In this document: piece by piece, positions 27,778 to 37,233 of the stretch | How positions within the stretch are numbered: the first letter of the stretch is position 1 | Layout: each line of letters opens with the position of its first letter | DNA from: Corynebacterium provencense | GTDB taxonomy: Bacteria; Actinomycetota; Actinomycetes; Mycobacteriales; Mycobacteriaceae | Length of the DNA stretch: 64,000 nucleotides | Direction of reading: 5' to 3' | Assembly: GCA_900049755.1 (NCBI GenBank) | Contig: LT160592.1 | Location: forward strand, 471,836 to 535,835 | Notes under the pieces: generated by a model | Databases searched by the model: none | What the model was told of the DNA's origin: nothing | The model's input: only the letters and a program-made list of their open reading frames with translations | Translations under genes and position numbers: made by a program

Positions 27778-27807
27778 CAGCCGGCCACAGCCGGCCACAG
27801 CCGGTCC
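27778..27807. repeat. Tandem decamer repeat CAGCCGGCCA
   Basis: Two perfect copies (27778-27787, 27788-27797) and a third degenerate one (27798-27807) lie behind the chorismate mutase gene. It resembles the GGCCGGCACA repeat at 1641-1670. Confidence 0.8.
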
Positions 27808-27957
27808 CCACACACCCTCACCGTGACTGTTCTTGACCGGTCGTGACTGTCCATGACCATTTTCGGCCGCAGTGTCCCAAATTTTCCTTGACTATCCACG
27901 CATTTCCACAGATAATCACTTCTGAGAGCTTTTCACGAGGCAAGGAAGTGACCACGG

Positions 27958-28731
27958 ATGTACGCCGAGCTGAGGCAGGACGCCATCGCCGAGGAGATCC
28001 TCTCCAGCGGCGGTATGTCCGTCACCGACCTCGCCGCACACCACGGCGTCTCCGTCGAAACCGTGCGCCGGGACCTGGTCGCCCTGGAGAACGCCTGCCG
28101 GATCTCCAGGGTGCACGGCGGGGCGGTCCCCTACCGCAGGTCCGGGGGCAGGAGCGACACGGAGAACTCCGTCACCGAGCGTGAACAGCACTCCCGCGGG
28201 GCGAAGTCCCGGATCGCCGCCGCCGCCGCCGAGCTTCTGCCCTCCACAGGATCGGTCATCGTGGACTCCGGGACGACCACCGCACTGCTGGCCGAACCGA
28301 TCCTCGCCCTCCCCGAACTCGCCGTGGTCACCAACTCCCTGGTCCTCGCACACAACCTGTCCAGCGCCGACCACCGTCTCCTGCGCACGGTCGGAGGCCG
28401 GGTCCGGGGTGTCACCCAGGCCGTCGTCGGGGCGGACGCCGTCTCCGACCTCAGCCGGTTGCGCGCCGACGTCGCCTTCCTCGGTGCCAACGGTCTCACC
28501 GTGGAGTTCGGACTCTCCACACCCGACCCCTCGGAGGGGCAGACCAAGGCGGCCATGGTGCACTCCGCACGCACGAGGGTCGCACTGGTGGACGCCACGA
28601 AACTCGGCGAGGAACTGCTGTACTCCTTCGCCCGGCCGGCGGAGGTTGACATCCTCGTCACCGACGCTCCCGCCGAGCACCCTGTCATCCGGTCCCTCAC
28701 CAGTCTCGGAATGGACGTGATCCACGCATGA
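27958..28731 (+). CDS. fruR: DeoR-family regulator of fructose uptake
   Basis: 257 aa. An N-terminal DeoR helix-turn-helix (about 5-58) contains RQDAIAEEILSSGGMSVTDL and VSVETVRRDLVALEN, followed by RVHGGAV. The sugar-phosphate sensor domain has SVIVDSGTTTALLAE, VVTNSLVLAHNL, FLGANGLTVEFGLSTPD and VALVDATKLGEE. It is first in the fruR-fruK-fruA operon and its stop overlaps the fruK start (ATGA). It presumably responds to fructose 1-phosphate or a related effector. The leader around 27919-27946 has a near-copy at the junction artefact at 23114. Confidence 0.92.
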   Translation: MYAELRQDAIAEEILSSGGMSVTDLAAHHGVSVETVRRDLVALENACRISRVHGGAVPYRRSGGRSDTENSVTEREQHSRGAKSRIAAAAAELLPSTGSVIVDSGTTTALLAEPILALPELAVVTNSLVLAHNLSSADHRLLRTVGGRVRGVTQAVVGADAVSDLSRLRADVAFLGANGLTVEFGLSTPDPSEGQTKAAMVHSARTRVALVDATKLGEELLYSFARPAEVDILVTDAPAEHPVIRSLTSLGMDVIHA

Positions 28732-29720
28732 TCGTCACCGTCACCCCCAACCCCAGTATCGACCGCACCAGGGTCCTCGCCGGCCCCCTGACCGTCGGAG
28801 GTGTCAACCGGGTTGTCTCCGGTACCGACCAGGCCGGAGGAAAGGGGGTCAATGTCGCCACCGTCCTGCACCGGGCAGGTGAAGCAGTGCTCTCCGTCGT
28901 CCCCGCACCGGCCAGCGGCCGGTTCGCCGGGCTCGTCGCCGCGCTGGGCGTCCCCACACGGTTCACCGGGGGTGCGGACGCCAGGGTCAACCTCACCGTC
29001 GTCGACACCGACGGCACCACCACCAAGATCAACGAACCCGGCGGCACAGGCGGCGACGGGCTGCCGGACCCCGCAACACAGCTGCAGGCTGAACTGGGAC
29101 GTCTCGGAGAAGAGGCGGCGCCCGGTGACTGGCTGGTCCTCGCAGGCTCACTGCCCCCCGGATTCCCCGGTGACTGGTACGCGACAGTGACCTCGACGGC
29201 CCACGCCCACGGCCTGCAGGTCGCCGTGGACACCTCCGACATTCCCCTGACCGAACTCGTCAGAGTCGCCGGCACAGACCCTGCTGCAACACCTGACCTG
29301 ATCAAACCCAACTCCCACGAACTAGCCCAGATCCTCGGCGGAGAGTCCTCCGACGGCGACGCCATGGAGGCAGCGGCCGAGGCCGGTGACCTCACCGTCG
29401 TCGCTGACGCAGCCTGCCGCCTCACCGGACGGGGTTTCACCACGGTCGTGGTGAGTCTCGGAGCCGCCGGAGCGGTCCTCGCGGCCGACGGGCACGCCTG
29501 GTACTGCCCGAGCCCTGCGGTGGACGCCGTGTCCACTGTCGGTGCCGGGGACTCCACCCTCGCCGGCTATCTCCTCGGGACAGTCCGTGGACTGGAACCG
29601 TCGGAACGCCTGGCGCTCGCCGTCGCCCACGGATCCGCCGCCGTCACCCTGCCCGGCACCACCCTCCCCTCCCCCACGGACCTGCCGACGTTTCTGCCGG
29701 AACCCCGCCAGATCCGCTGA
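28728..29720 (+). CDS. fruK: 1-phosphofructokinase (PfkB family)
   Basis: 330 aa. TVTPNPSIDRTRVLAGPL at the N-terminus, GGKGVNVATVLHRAGE, LAGSLPPGFPGDWYA, DLIKPNSHELAQILG and the PfkB signature VSTVGAGDSTLAGYLLG with the catalytic Asp. It phosphorylates fructose 1-phosphate to fructose 1,6-bisphosphate, the step after PTS uptake by FruA. It overlaps fruR by four bases and lies 40 bp before fruA. Confidence 0.95.
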   Translation: MIVTVTPNPSIDRTRVLAGPLTVGGVNRVVSGTDQAGGKGVNVATVLHRAGEAVLSVVPAPASGRFAGLVAALGVPTRFTGGADARVNLTVVDTDGTTTKINEPGGTGGDGLPDPATQLQAELGRLGEEAAPGDWLVLAGSLPPGFPGDWYATVTSTAHAHGLQVAVDTSDIPLTELVRVAGTDPAATPDLIKPNSHELAQILGGESSDGDAMEAAAEAGDLTVVADAACRLTGRGFTTVVVSLGAAGAVLAADGHAWYCPSPAVDAVSTVGAGDSTLAGYLLGTVRGLEPSERLALAVAHGSAAVTLPGTTLPSPTDLPTFLPEPRQIR

Positions 29721-29760
29721 GCCACCACACCCCCGCCACACTTCACACCAGGAGCACATC

Positions 29761-31917
29761 ATGACCACACCGACGAACACCCCCGACACCGGTGGACCGG
29801 ACGCCGGGCGTCCCCTCCTCATCCCCGAACTCGTCTCCCTGGACGCCGGACTGCCGGCGGACAAGGACGTCGTCCTCACCACGCTGGCAGACCTGCAGGT
29901 CTCCGCCGGCCGTGCATCGGACGCCACCGTCCTGCTCGGCGACATCCACGCCCGCGAGGCACAGGCCGCCACGGGCCTTCCCGGCGGCATCGCAATCCCC
30001 CACTGCCGCACCACCGCGGTGGACGCGCCGTCACTCGGAGTCGCCCGACTGTCCAACCCCACCGACTTCGGGGCGGATGACGGGCCCGCCGACCTGGTGT
30101 TCATGATCCTGGCACCGGCCGGGGCAGGCAGAGAGCACCTGAAGATCCTGTCCACCCTGGCCAGGTCCCTGGTGAAGAAGGACTACGTCGAGGCACTGCG
30201 CTCGGCCTCCTCCGAGGATGAGATCGTCGCGCTGGTCACCGAGAAGCTCAACGCGAGGAAGAAGAAGGCCGGGCCGTCGGCCGCGGCGTCCTCCACCGGC
30301 ACCGCCGCTGGCAGCACCGGGAGAACCGGGGACGACGCAGACGCCGCAGACGCCGGAGAGGCCCCGACGAAGAAGGTCACGAAGATCGTCGGGGTGACCT
30401 CCTGTCCGACCGGGATCGCCCACACCTACATGGCGGCCGACGCACTCACCAACGCCGCCGCCAAACGGGACGACGTCGACCTCGTCATCGAGACCCAGGG
30501 CTCCTCCGGCAACGAGAAACTCACCGCCCGACAGATCGCCGAGGCAGACGCGGTCATCTTCGCCCACGGGGTCGCTGTCCGCGACATCGCCCGGTTCGCC
30601 GGGAAACCCGTCGTCGACGTGCCCGTCAAGAAAGGGATCTCCGACCCCGATGAGCTGCTCGACAGGGCCGTCGCCGCCTCCACGGCCGAGAACCCGAGTC
30701 GGGTCACCGCGTCCGGGGACGAAGAGGCCGGCGATGACACAGAGCAGAGCCCGGTCGGCTGGGGCACCCGTATCCAGCAGGCCGTGATGACCGGGGTGTC
30801 CTACATGGTCCCGTTCGTCGCCGCCGGCGGCCTGCTCATGGCTCTCGGGTTCCTCCTGGGCGGTTACAACGTCTCCAATGTCTGGGAGACGGCCGTCAAG
30901 GACTACTCCCTGTGGAACCTGCCCGGCCACCTCGGCTACGAGATGGACGGCAGCACCGAGGCTTTCACGTCCGACCGCTCCGGAATGCTCCTGTATCTCG
31001 GGGCGGTACTCTTCGGCGGGGGCACCACCGCCATGGGATTCCTCGTCCCCGCACTGTCCGGCTACACCGCGTACGCCCTGACGGGCCGCCCCGGAATCGT
31101 CCCCGGGTTCGTCGGCGGAGCAATCTCGGTGACCGTCGGGGCCGGCTTCATCGGAGGCCTGATCACCGGCGTCATCGCCGGGCTGGCGGCACTGTGGATC
31201 CAGTCGTACAAGGCACCGCGTTGGCTCGCCTCGATGATGCCCGTGGTGATCATCCCGCTGGTCGCCACACTGATCACTGCGGCGTCGATGTTCCTCGTCC
31301 TCGGCCGGCCGCTCGCCGCGGTGATGGAGGGTCTCCAGAACTGGCTGACCTCCATGTCCGACGGCACCCCGTGGCTGCTCGGGATCGTCCTCGGACTGAT
31401 GATGTGCTTCGACCTCGGGGGCCCGGTGAACAAGGCCGCATACCTCTTCGCCACGGCGGGGCTGTCCACCGGCGATGACGCCGCACTGAAGATCATGGCC
31501 GCCGTCATCGCCGCCGGCATGGTTCCTCCGCTCGCCCTGGCCCTGGCCACTGCAGTCCGGCCCCACATGTGGACCCGTGAGGAACGCGAGAACGGCAAAG
31601 CTTCCTGGCTGCTCGGGGCGTCCTTCATCTCTGAGGGGGCAATCCCCTTCGCCGCGGCGGACCCGTTGCGCATCATCCCGTCGATGATGGTCGGTGGAGC
31701 CGTCACCGGTGCACTCAGCATGCAGTTCGGGGCAATGAGCCGTGCCCCGCACGGCGGATTCTGGGTCGCACCGCTGATGGACAACGCCTGGGGCTTCGTC
31801 ATCGCCGTGATCGCGGGCACTCTCGTCTCCGCGGTGACGGTGCTCGTCGTCAAACAGGTCACGGCCAGGAAGGACGCCACGAAATCCGGTGACGCGACGT
31901 CCCCGGTGCCCGCCTGA
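29761..31917 (+). CDS. fruA: Fructose-specific PTS permease, EIIABC fusion
   Basis: 718 aa from ATG 29761 (CAGGAGCACATC upstream). Domain order: EIIA (about 20-165; phospho-His in GGIAIPHCRTT), an Ala/Gly/Asp linker, EIIB (about 205-305; phospho-Cys in GVTSCPTGIAHTYMAADAL) and EIIC (about 330-700, ten hydrophobic segments, with DLGGPVNKAAY and FISEGAIPFAAADP). No HPr domain is fused. It transports fructose and delivers fructose 1-phosphate to FruK. The general PTS genes ptsH and ptsI are not in the window. Confidence 0.95.
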   Translation: MTTPTNTPDTGGPDAGRPLLIPELVSLDAGLPADKDVVLTTLADLQVSAGRASDATVLLGDIHAREAQAATGLPGGIAIPHCRTTAVDAPSLGVARLSNPTDFGADDGPADLVFMILAPAGAGREHLKILSTLARSLVKKDYVEALRSASSEDEIVALVTEKLNARKKKAGPSAAASSTGTAAGSTGRTGDDADAADAGEAPTKKVTKIVGVTSCPTGIAHTYMAADALTNAAAKRDDVDLVIETQGSSGNEKLTARQIAEADAVIFAHGVAVRDIARFAGKPVVDVPVKKGISDPDELLDRAVAASTAENPSRVTASGDEEAGDDTEQSPVGWGTRIQQAVMTGVSYMVPFVAAGGLLMALGFLLGGYNVSNVWETAVKDYSLWNLPGHLGYEMDGSTEAFTSDRSGMLLYLGAVLFGGGTTAMGFLVPALSGYTAYALTGRPGIVPGFVGGAISVTVGAGFIGGLITGVIAGLAALWIQSYKAPRWLASMMPVVIIPLVATLITAASMFLVLGRPLAAVMEGLQNWLTSMSDGTPWLLGIVLGLMMCFDLGGPVNKAAYLFATAGLSTGDDAALKIMAAVIAAGMVPPLALALATAVRPHMWTREERENGKASWLLGASFISEGAIPFAAADPLRIIPSMMVGGAVTGALSMQFGAMSRAPHGGFWVAPLMDNAWGFVIAVIAGTLVSAVTVLVVKQVTARKDATKSGDATSPVPA

Positions 31918-31973
31918 ACCCCCACCACCCCGGCGTGGACGCACACCGGACGGACGGTGGGAGAGTCGGCAGG

Positions 31974-32786
31974 TCACCGATAGATCACCAGTGACTGCTC
32001 CGGGTCATCCGGGGCGGTGACAGTGATGTAGCGGCACGTCCGCACCCTGCCGTCGATGCTCACCCGCCAGCTGCCCGACGTGTTCTCGTACGGTTCGTAA
32101 CAGGTCCACAGCCGACGGAATGCAGGGTCCCCGAGCAGCCTCGCGACAGTGGACACCAGATTCTCCGTCGCAACACCCGTGGCCATCTTCATGTGGACCA
32201 GTCCGGTCACCTCCGCCGCCTTGTCCCTCCAGTCGACGTACACCCTGCGGCTGAAGCCCCGGTAGGCCGGGGAGAACATGTAGTCGACCAGTGACACCTG
32301 CGACGGAGCCTCCCCCGAGCCGGGAAACATGATCTCCCGGGTGCGCGCGTCGGCGAGCACGAGTCCGAGGTCACGGTCGAGCAGATGCCGCATGGTCGCG
32401 TCCGGAAACTGTGCCGCGACCTCGTCGAGGGTTGATCTTGCCCGCCCGCTCTCCTGCGCAGTGGTGCGGGTGACCGGCGCAACAGCATCACCGAACAACA
32501 GTCCGAGGTAGCGTCGGTCCAGGTCACTGAGCCGGAGGGCGTCCATGATGTTCTCCAGGACCGCCGGTGACGGGTTCAGCATCCTGCCCTGCTCCAGTTT
32601 GACGTAGTAGTCCATGCTGATCCCGGCGGCCCACGCGACCTCTTCCCGACGCATACCGGCGACCCTGCGGTCACTCACCGGATCGAAGACCGGCGAAGCA
32701 GGATCGGGGTCACACCGAGCCCTGCGGTCGCGGAGGAAACCGGAGACGGCGTCCTTCCGGTAGTTCCCCGGGTCAGGGACGGTCAT
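31974..32786 (-). CDS. XRE-family regulator with MmyB-like ligand domain
   Basis: 270 aa. The helix-turn-helix lies at about 42-85 (RREEVAWAAGISMDYYVKLEQGRMLNPS) and the C-terminal MmyB-like domain has DLGLVLADARTREIMF, SLVDYMFSP, WRDKAAEVTGLVHMKMATG and FRRLWTCYE. This family often sits beside short-chain dehydrogenase genes that it controls. Here a PfpI protein and an SDR enzyme are encoded just upstream on the same strand, and its start overlaps the PfpI stop (ATGA), making one transcription unit. Confidence 0.88.
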   Translation of the reverse strand: MTVPDPGNYRKDAVSGFLRDRRARCDPDPASPVFDPVSDRRVAGMRREEVAWAAGISMDYYVKLEQGRMLNPSPAVLENIMDALRLSDLDRRYLGLLFGDAVAPVTRTTAQESGRARSTLDEVAAQFPDATMRHLLDRDLGLVLADARTREIMFPGSGEAPSQVSLVDYMFSPAYRGFSRRVYVDWRDKAAEVTGLVHMKMATGVATENLVSTVARLLGDPAFRRLWTCYEPYENTSGSWRVSIDGRVRTCRYITVTAPDDPEQSLVIYR

Positions 32787-33337
32787 TCATCCTTCACCCG
32801 TGCGTCCCTGGCCTCGGAGGCCGCCCGAATGAACGCCGGCAGATCGTCCGGGGTACGGGAGGTCACGAGGGTGAACCCGTTTGTGGGGTCCACCGACACC
32901 TCTTCGTCGACCCAGGTTCCTCCCGCGTTGGTCACGTCGACGGCGAGGCTGGGATAGGAGGTCAGGGTCTTACCGACGACAAGGTCGGTGCTGACCAGGA
33001 GCCACGGTCCGTGACAGATGGCTGCCACGGGGATTCCCGCGGACGCCGCCCCCCGGACGATCCTCTGGGCGTCCGGGTCGGTGCGCAGGGTGTCTGCGTT
33101 GACGGTACCGCCGGGAATGACCACCAGGTCGTAGTCGGACGCCGCGACCTCGGCCAGGGTGGTGTCACTGTCGACCACGGGTCCCTCAGCCCTGTCGCCG
33201 ACCACGGTACGGATCTCACCGCCGTCGACGGAAGCTACCGTGACAGGCACGTCCGCCTCCTTGAATGCTTCGATCGGACGTCGGATCTCGTCGGTTTCGG
33301 TGCCGTAGTTGGTGGAGATGATGAGTACTCCGGTCAT
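32783..33337 (-). CDS. DJ-1/PfpI-family protein
   Basis: 184 aa. Rossmann-like DJ-1 fold: VLIISTNYGTETDEIRRP, DLVVIPGGTVNADTLR, and the nucleophile elbow AAICHGPWLLV with Cys. The region around LTSYPSLAVDVTNAGGTWVDEEV is typical of PfpI/YhbO stress proteins. The activity may be protease-like, chaperone or glyoxalase; it cannot be decided from sequence. It is co-transcribed with the XRE regulator. Confidence 0.88.
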   Translation of the reverse strand: MTGVLIISTNYGTETDEIRRPIEAFKEADVPVTVASVDGGEIRTVVGDRAEGPVVDSDTTLAEVAASDYDLVVIPGGTVNADTLRTDPDAQRIVRGAASAGIPVAAICHGPWLLVSTDLVVGKTLTSYPSLAVDVTNAGGTWVDEEVSVDPTNGFTLVTSRTPDDLPAFIRAASEARDARVKDE

Positions 33338-33370
33338 GTTCAGCTCCTCTGCTGTGACGTTCGGTTCGGT

Positions 33371-33431
33371 GGCCCGGATCCCGGCAGCCCGGATTCTGCT
33401 GGCCCGGATCCCGGCGGTCCGGTTTCCGGCG
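33371..33431. repeat. Degenerate tandem repeat, 14-16 bp unit, four copies
   Basis: Units based on GGCCCGGATCCCGGC start at 33371, 33387, 33401 and 33417. The first and third share 15 identical bases; the second and fourth are diverged. It lies between the SDR and PfpI genes. Confidence 0.7.
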
Positions 33432-33453
33432 GTCCACCTTCCTGTGTACCCGG

Positions 33454-34350
33454 TCAGCCGTGGTTCTGCACCGGGGTGTACGGCTCGATGTCGAAGGCGG
33501 TGTCCACCAGCTCCGGACGGGTCCCGTCATTCAGGGTCCGCGACCACTGTGCATCGACCTGGTCGCGGACACTGTCGACCGTGTCCGCAGGAAGCACGTG
33601 CCGGTACATCGTGTCTCTGCCGGTCAGGACCTCGACACTGACGTCGACCACCTCGGCGGGATCGTACTGTTCGTGGGGGAAGGCGAGTCTGGTGTAGTCG
33701 TACAGTGACGGGGCCTTTTCCGGGGCATTTTCCGGGGCCTTTTCCGGGGCCGTGCCGCTCCCCCAGGACTTCCAGCCCTCGAACATCATGTCGTTGAATC
33801 CGGTGAGGTACGGGCCCGGGTTCACCGTCGCAACTGTGACGCCGAACTCGGCGAGCTCCTGGTCGAGTGCGTCGGCGAAAGCCTCGACGGCGTGCTTCGA
33901 CCCGGCGTACGCGCCGGTGAACGGGTCCACCGTCAGTCCCGCGACCGAGGACATGAACACGATCCTGCCTGCTCCTTTCTCGACCATCTGCCGGGCGATG
34001 CCCTGGGTGAGCAGCACCGGGCCGAAGACGTTCACCTCGAACTGACGGCGGAGGACATGGGCGGGGATGTCGACGGTGGAGCCACCCTCGGCGATGCCCG
34101 CGTTGTTGAACAGGACGTCGACATCCCACCCGAGCGCCTTCTCGCGGTCCGCACTGTCGGTCATGTCGAGTTTCTCCGCCCGCAGTGTCACACCCCGGCG
34201 CCGGGCCTCCGCTCTCAGGGCCGTGACCTGCGGGGCAATCTCAACTCCCGCGATCACGTCATGCCCTTCCGCCGCGAGACGGAGAGCGATCTCGGCACCG
34301 AATCCGCTCCCCGCTCCGGTGATGAGGTAAGTCTGGGCTGCAGCGTCCAT
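33454..34350 (-). CDS. Short-chain dehydrogenase/reductase
   Basis: 298 aa. Classical SDR: TYLITGAGSGFGAEIALRLA cofactor loop, NNAGIAEGG, and the SSVAG Ser with the YAGSK catalytic Tyr/Lys pair, then NPGPYLTGFNDMMFEG. The substrate is unknown. A low-complexity insert, APEKAPENAPEKAP, precedes SLYDYTRL and comes from short repeats in the DNA at about 33710-33752. It lies 116 bp upstream of the PfpI gene and the MmyB-type regulator, which may control it. Confidence 0.9.
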   Translation of the reverse strand: MDAAAQTYLITGAGSGFGAEIALRLAAEGHDVIAGVEIAPQVTALRAEARRRGVTLRAEKLDMTDSADREKALGWDVDVLFNNAGIAEGGSTVDIPAHVLRRQFEVNVFGPVLLTQGIARQMVEKGAGRIVFMSSVAGLTVDPFTGAYAGSKHAVEAFADALDQELAEFGVTVATVNPGPYLTGFNDMMFEGWKSWGSGTAPEKAPENAPEKAPSLYDYTRLAFPHEQYDPAEVVDVSVEVLTGRDTMYRHVLPADTVDSVRDQVDAQWSRTLNDGTRPELVDTAFDIEPYTPVQNHG

Positions 34351-34544
34351 GGCGTCCTTCTTCCTGTGGTCGTCGTACTGCGGCGTTCTTCCCGCAGTGT
34401 CAGTTCCGACCGGTCACGATGCCGGCAGGTCCAGGTCCAGTGTGTGTCGGCGGACGCCCGCCTGTCCTGGGACTGTCGGTACCACCCTGTGCCCGGGGCA
34501 CCCCGGCTCCCCGCGGGAAGGTCACACAGTCCCCGGAGGACGCC

Positions 34545-35213
34545 TCACTCCGCCGGCACCGCGGTACCCCGGGAACGGTGCTCCGGCCTGTCCACCCCAC
34601 CCAACCGCACGGCCGGTCGTTCACGCCATCGGTAGGTCGCCGCTACCGCGGCACGTTGGCGGGCGGCGCGGTCCGCCAGTTCCGGGCCCACCCTCTCAGA
34701 CACTCCGGGGCCCGGGGATCGGCCCTGCAGCTCCTTCTCGAACGCCAGGTGGGCGATGTCCTCCCAGTTCGCGTCGAGGTCGAACAACGGGGTGTACCCC
34801 AGAGACCGGTACAGGCCCACCGCCTCCGGCTGCCGTGGCCCGGTGGTGAGGTAGATGCGCCGGTAGCCCCGGTCTGCCGCAGCCGCCTCCAACGCGGCCA
34901 TCACCCGGCGCGACAGTCCTTCCCTCCGGTGGGACGACGATGTCCACACTCTCTTGACCTCGGCAGTCTCCTCGTCGAGGTACATGAAGGCACCACCGGC
35001 GACAGTCTGGCCGTCGCGTCGGACCAGCAGGAGGGTACCGAGGGGTTGCTCGAACACCAGGGGCGGGAACAGGTCCAGTTCTTCGGGGGCGTCCTCGTCG
35101 CGGGCGAAGCCCTCGTAGTCCTCGTACCGGGAGGCGTACTCGAGATCCAGCTCTGCGACCAGCGGGGCGGCCTCGGGGGAATCTGTCCCGGCGACAATGA
35201 TCGTGTCAGTCAT
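34545..35213 (-). CDS. GNAT-family N-acetyltransferase
   Basis: 222 aa from ATG 35213. The GNAT core (about 55-165) includes GTLLLVRRDGQTVAGGAFMY, AEVKRVWTSSSHRREGLSRRVM (acetyl-CoA loop with RREGLS) and IYLTTGPRQPEAVGLYRSLGY. The C-terminal 60 residues are Arg/Ala/Glu-rich. The acceptor is unknown. The start lies 7 bp after a TAGGCT -10 box (35221-35226, minus strand), so the message is probably leaderless. Confidence 0.85.
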   Translation of the reverse strand: MTDTIIVAGTDSPEAAPLVAELDLEYASRYEDYEGFARDEDAPEELDLFPPLVFEQPLGTLLLVRRDGQTVAGGAFMYLDEETAEVKRVWTSSSHRREGLSRRVMAALEAAAADRGYRRIYLTTGPRQPEAVGLYRSLGYTPLFDLDANWEDIAHLAFEKELQGRSPGPGVSERVGPELADRAARQRAAVAATYRWRERPAVRLGGVDRPEHRSRGTAVPAE

Positions 35214-35301
35214 GGCGCACAGCCTAACCCCGGAGGGGTCCGGCATGTCCCCGGTTCCACTCCGTAGTTTCACTCCGAACGATTCATAACCTGTGGATTC
35301 C

Positions 35302-35331
35302 TTGCCCCTGTGCACGGCCTGTCCTTAGTGT
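35302..35331 (+). promoter_or_regulatory. Promoter of the amino-acid ABC transporter operon
   Basis: TTGCCC (35302-35307) and TAGTGT (35326-35331) with 18-bp spacing. The start codon at 35340 is 8 bp from the -10 box and has no ribosome site, so a leaderless or near-leaderless message is likely. Confidence 0.5.
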
Positions 35332-35339
35332 GAGCGCCC

Positions 35340-36443
35340 ATGACACTCACCGGAACCGCCCCACCCGGGAACCCAGGACCTAATCCAGAAGCCAGCCCAG
35401 AAATCGGCCCAGAAGTCGGCACGGAGTCAAGACCGGGCACACCACCCGCCCCCGCTGACCACGCACAGGCGCTCACCGTCGTCCGGCAACGGCACTGGTG
35501 GCGGTGGGGTGTCTCAGTCCTTGTACTGTTCCTCCTGGCGCAGTTCATCTGGTCGCTCGTGACGACCCCCAACTACCGGTGGGACGTCTTCGCCCGCTAC
35601 ATCTTCGACCCCGCCATCCTCGCCGGACTGCGCCTCACGCTCGAACTCACTGCGGTGTCCATCCTCGGCGGATTCGTACTCGGTGGCGTCCTCGCGGTCT
35701 TCCGGCTCTCGGATTCGGCGGTGCTCAATGCCGCGGCCGCGGGCTACATCTGGTTCTTCCGGTCGGTACCGATCCTGGTGCAGATCCTCATCTGGTACAA
35801 CCTCGGCTACCTCTACCCCACCCTCGGACTCGGAACACCGTTCACCGGCGACCACTGGCTCGTCGAGTTCCAGACCACCTCGCTGATCTCCGCCTGGTTC
35901 GCCGCCGCCCTGGGACTCACCCTCCACCAGGCCGCCTACTCCTGCGAGATCATCCGGGGCGGAATCCTCTCTGTCGACCAGGGCCAGTGGGAGGCTGCGG
36001 CCGCACTGGGCATCCCGGCAGGACGCCGCTTCTTCCGCATCATCCTGCCGCAGGCCGCGCGGGCGATCGTCCCCAATGCGTTCAACGAGATCATCGGACA
36101 GATCAAGGGCACTTCTGTCGTCTTCATCGTGGCACTGCCGGAGCTGTTCTACACCGTCCAGGTCATCTACAACCGCAGTTCAACCCCGATACCGCTGCTC
36201 ATGGTCGCCGTGGCCTGGTACGCGGTGTTCACCACGGTGCTGTCCGTCATCCAGTTCTACGTCGAGCGCCGCTACTCCCGCGGAACGCAGAGAACACTTC
36301 CCCCTACTCCCTGGCAACGGACCCGCAGGGCCGTCACCGCATGGTGGCGTTCGCTCGACGACAGGGACGGCAGGAGCGACCGGGACGCGGGCACCGGCAA
36401 CACCGAGCACACCGAGCACACCGAAAGCACGGTGAGACCATGA
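35340..36443 (+). CDS. Polar amino-acid ABC transporter permease
   Basis: 367 aa. A Pro-rich N-terminus (about 1-45) precedes five or six membrane segments of the HisM/GlnP type: GLRLTLELTAVSILGGFVLG, WFFRSVPILVQILIWYNLG and the EAA loop GQWEAAAALGIPAGRRFFRIILPQA. The C-terminal tail contains a tandem HTEHTEHTEST run. It is the first gene of a permease-ATPase-binding protein operon with ATGA overlap to the ATPase gene. The amino acid substrate cannot be inferred. Confidence 0.92.
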   Translation: MTLTGTAPPGNPGPNPEASPEIGPEVGTESRPGTPPAPADHAQALTVVRQRHWWRWGVSVLVLFLLAQFIWSLVTTPNYRWDVFARYIFDPAILAGLRLTLELTAVSILGGFVLGGVLAVFRLSDSAVLNAAAAGYIWFFRSVPILVQILIWYNLGYLYPTLGLGTPFTGDHWLVEFQTTSLISAWFAAALGLTLHQAAYSCEIIRGGILSVDQGQWEAAAALGIPAGRRFFRIILPQAARAIVPNAFNEIIGQIKGTSVVFIVALPELFYTVQVIYNRSSTPIPLLMVAVAWYAVFTTVLSVIQFYVERRYSRGTQRTLPPTPWQRTRRAVTAWWRSLDDRDGRSDRDAGTGNTEHTEHTESTVRP

Positions 36444-37222
36444 CCACCACAACTCCGGTTCAATCCGGGAGGATAGTGATCGACAAGGTCTCCCGGAGCT
36501 TCGCGGGACACCGGGTGCTCACCGACGTCTCCCTCACCGTCGAACCAGGCGAGGTCGTCACGCTCATCGGGCCCTCCGGGTCCGGGAAGTCGACCCTGCT
36601 GCGCACCATCAACCACCTGGAGACGGTGGACTCCGGCTCCGTCACGATCGACGGAGAGTACATCGGCTACCGGCGCCACGGCGACCGGCTCCACGAGCTG
36701 CCCGCCCGCGAAGTCCTTCGACGGAGGACACGTGTAGGCATCGTCTTCCAGAACTTCAACCTCTTTCCCCACCTCACTGCGGCAGAAAACATCGCAGAGG
36801 CTCCCGTGGCACTCCACCGTCTCCCGAAGGACGCCGCACTGGCCCGGGCGGCCGAGCTCCTCGCCGATGTCGGTCTGGCGGACAAGGCACACCACTACCC
36901 CCGCCAGCTCTCAGGCGGTCAGCAGCAGAGGGTCGCCATCGCCCGCGCCCTCGCACTTGACCCCGACGTCCTGTTGTTCGACGAGCCCACCAGTGCCCTC
37001 GACCCGGAACTCGTCGGCGACGTACTGGCCGTGATCCGTGGCCTCGCCGACTCGGGCACGACACTGATCATCGTCACCCATGAGATCGGCTTCGCCAGGG
37101 AGGTGTCCGACCGGATCGTCTTCCTCAGCGACGGGGAGATCATCGAGGACGGCCCCCCGGAGCAGGTTCTCACCCACCCGACCCACCAGCGGACCCGACG
37201 CTTCATCGACAGCATCCTGTGA
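36440..37222 (+). CDS. Amino-acid ABC transporter ATP-binding protein
   Basis: 260 aa from the ATG overlapping the permease stop. Walker A GPSGSGKSTLLR, Q-loop VFQNFNLFPHLTA, signature LSGGQQQRVAIARAL, Walker B VLLFDEPTSALDPE and the H-loop VTHEIGFAREV are all present. It belongs to the GlnQ/HisP class that energises polar amino-acid import. An insertion between the Walker A and Q-loop (GEYIGYRRHGDRLHEL) is typical of this class. Confidence 0.95.
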   Translation: MTTTTPVQSGRIVIDKVSRSFAGHRVLTDVSLTVEPGEVVTLIGPSGSGKSTLLRTINHLETVDSGSVTIDGEYIGYRRHGDRLHELPAREVLRRRTRVGIVFQNFNLFPHLTAAENIAEAPVALHRLPKDAALARAAELLADVGLADKAHHYPRQLSGGQQQRVAIARALALDPDVLLFDEPTSALDPELVGDVLAVIRGLADSGTTLIIVTHEIGFAREVSDRIVFLSDGEIIEDGPPEQVLTHPTHQRTRRFIDSIL

Positions 37223-37233
37223 AAAGAGACACC

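Noticed and set aside
30031..31977. 648-codon open frame antisense to fruA
   Set aside because: Opposite the well-supported EIIABC gene and composed of low-complexity Gly/Asp/His.
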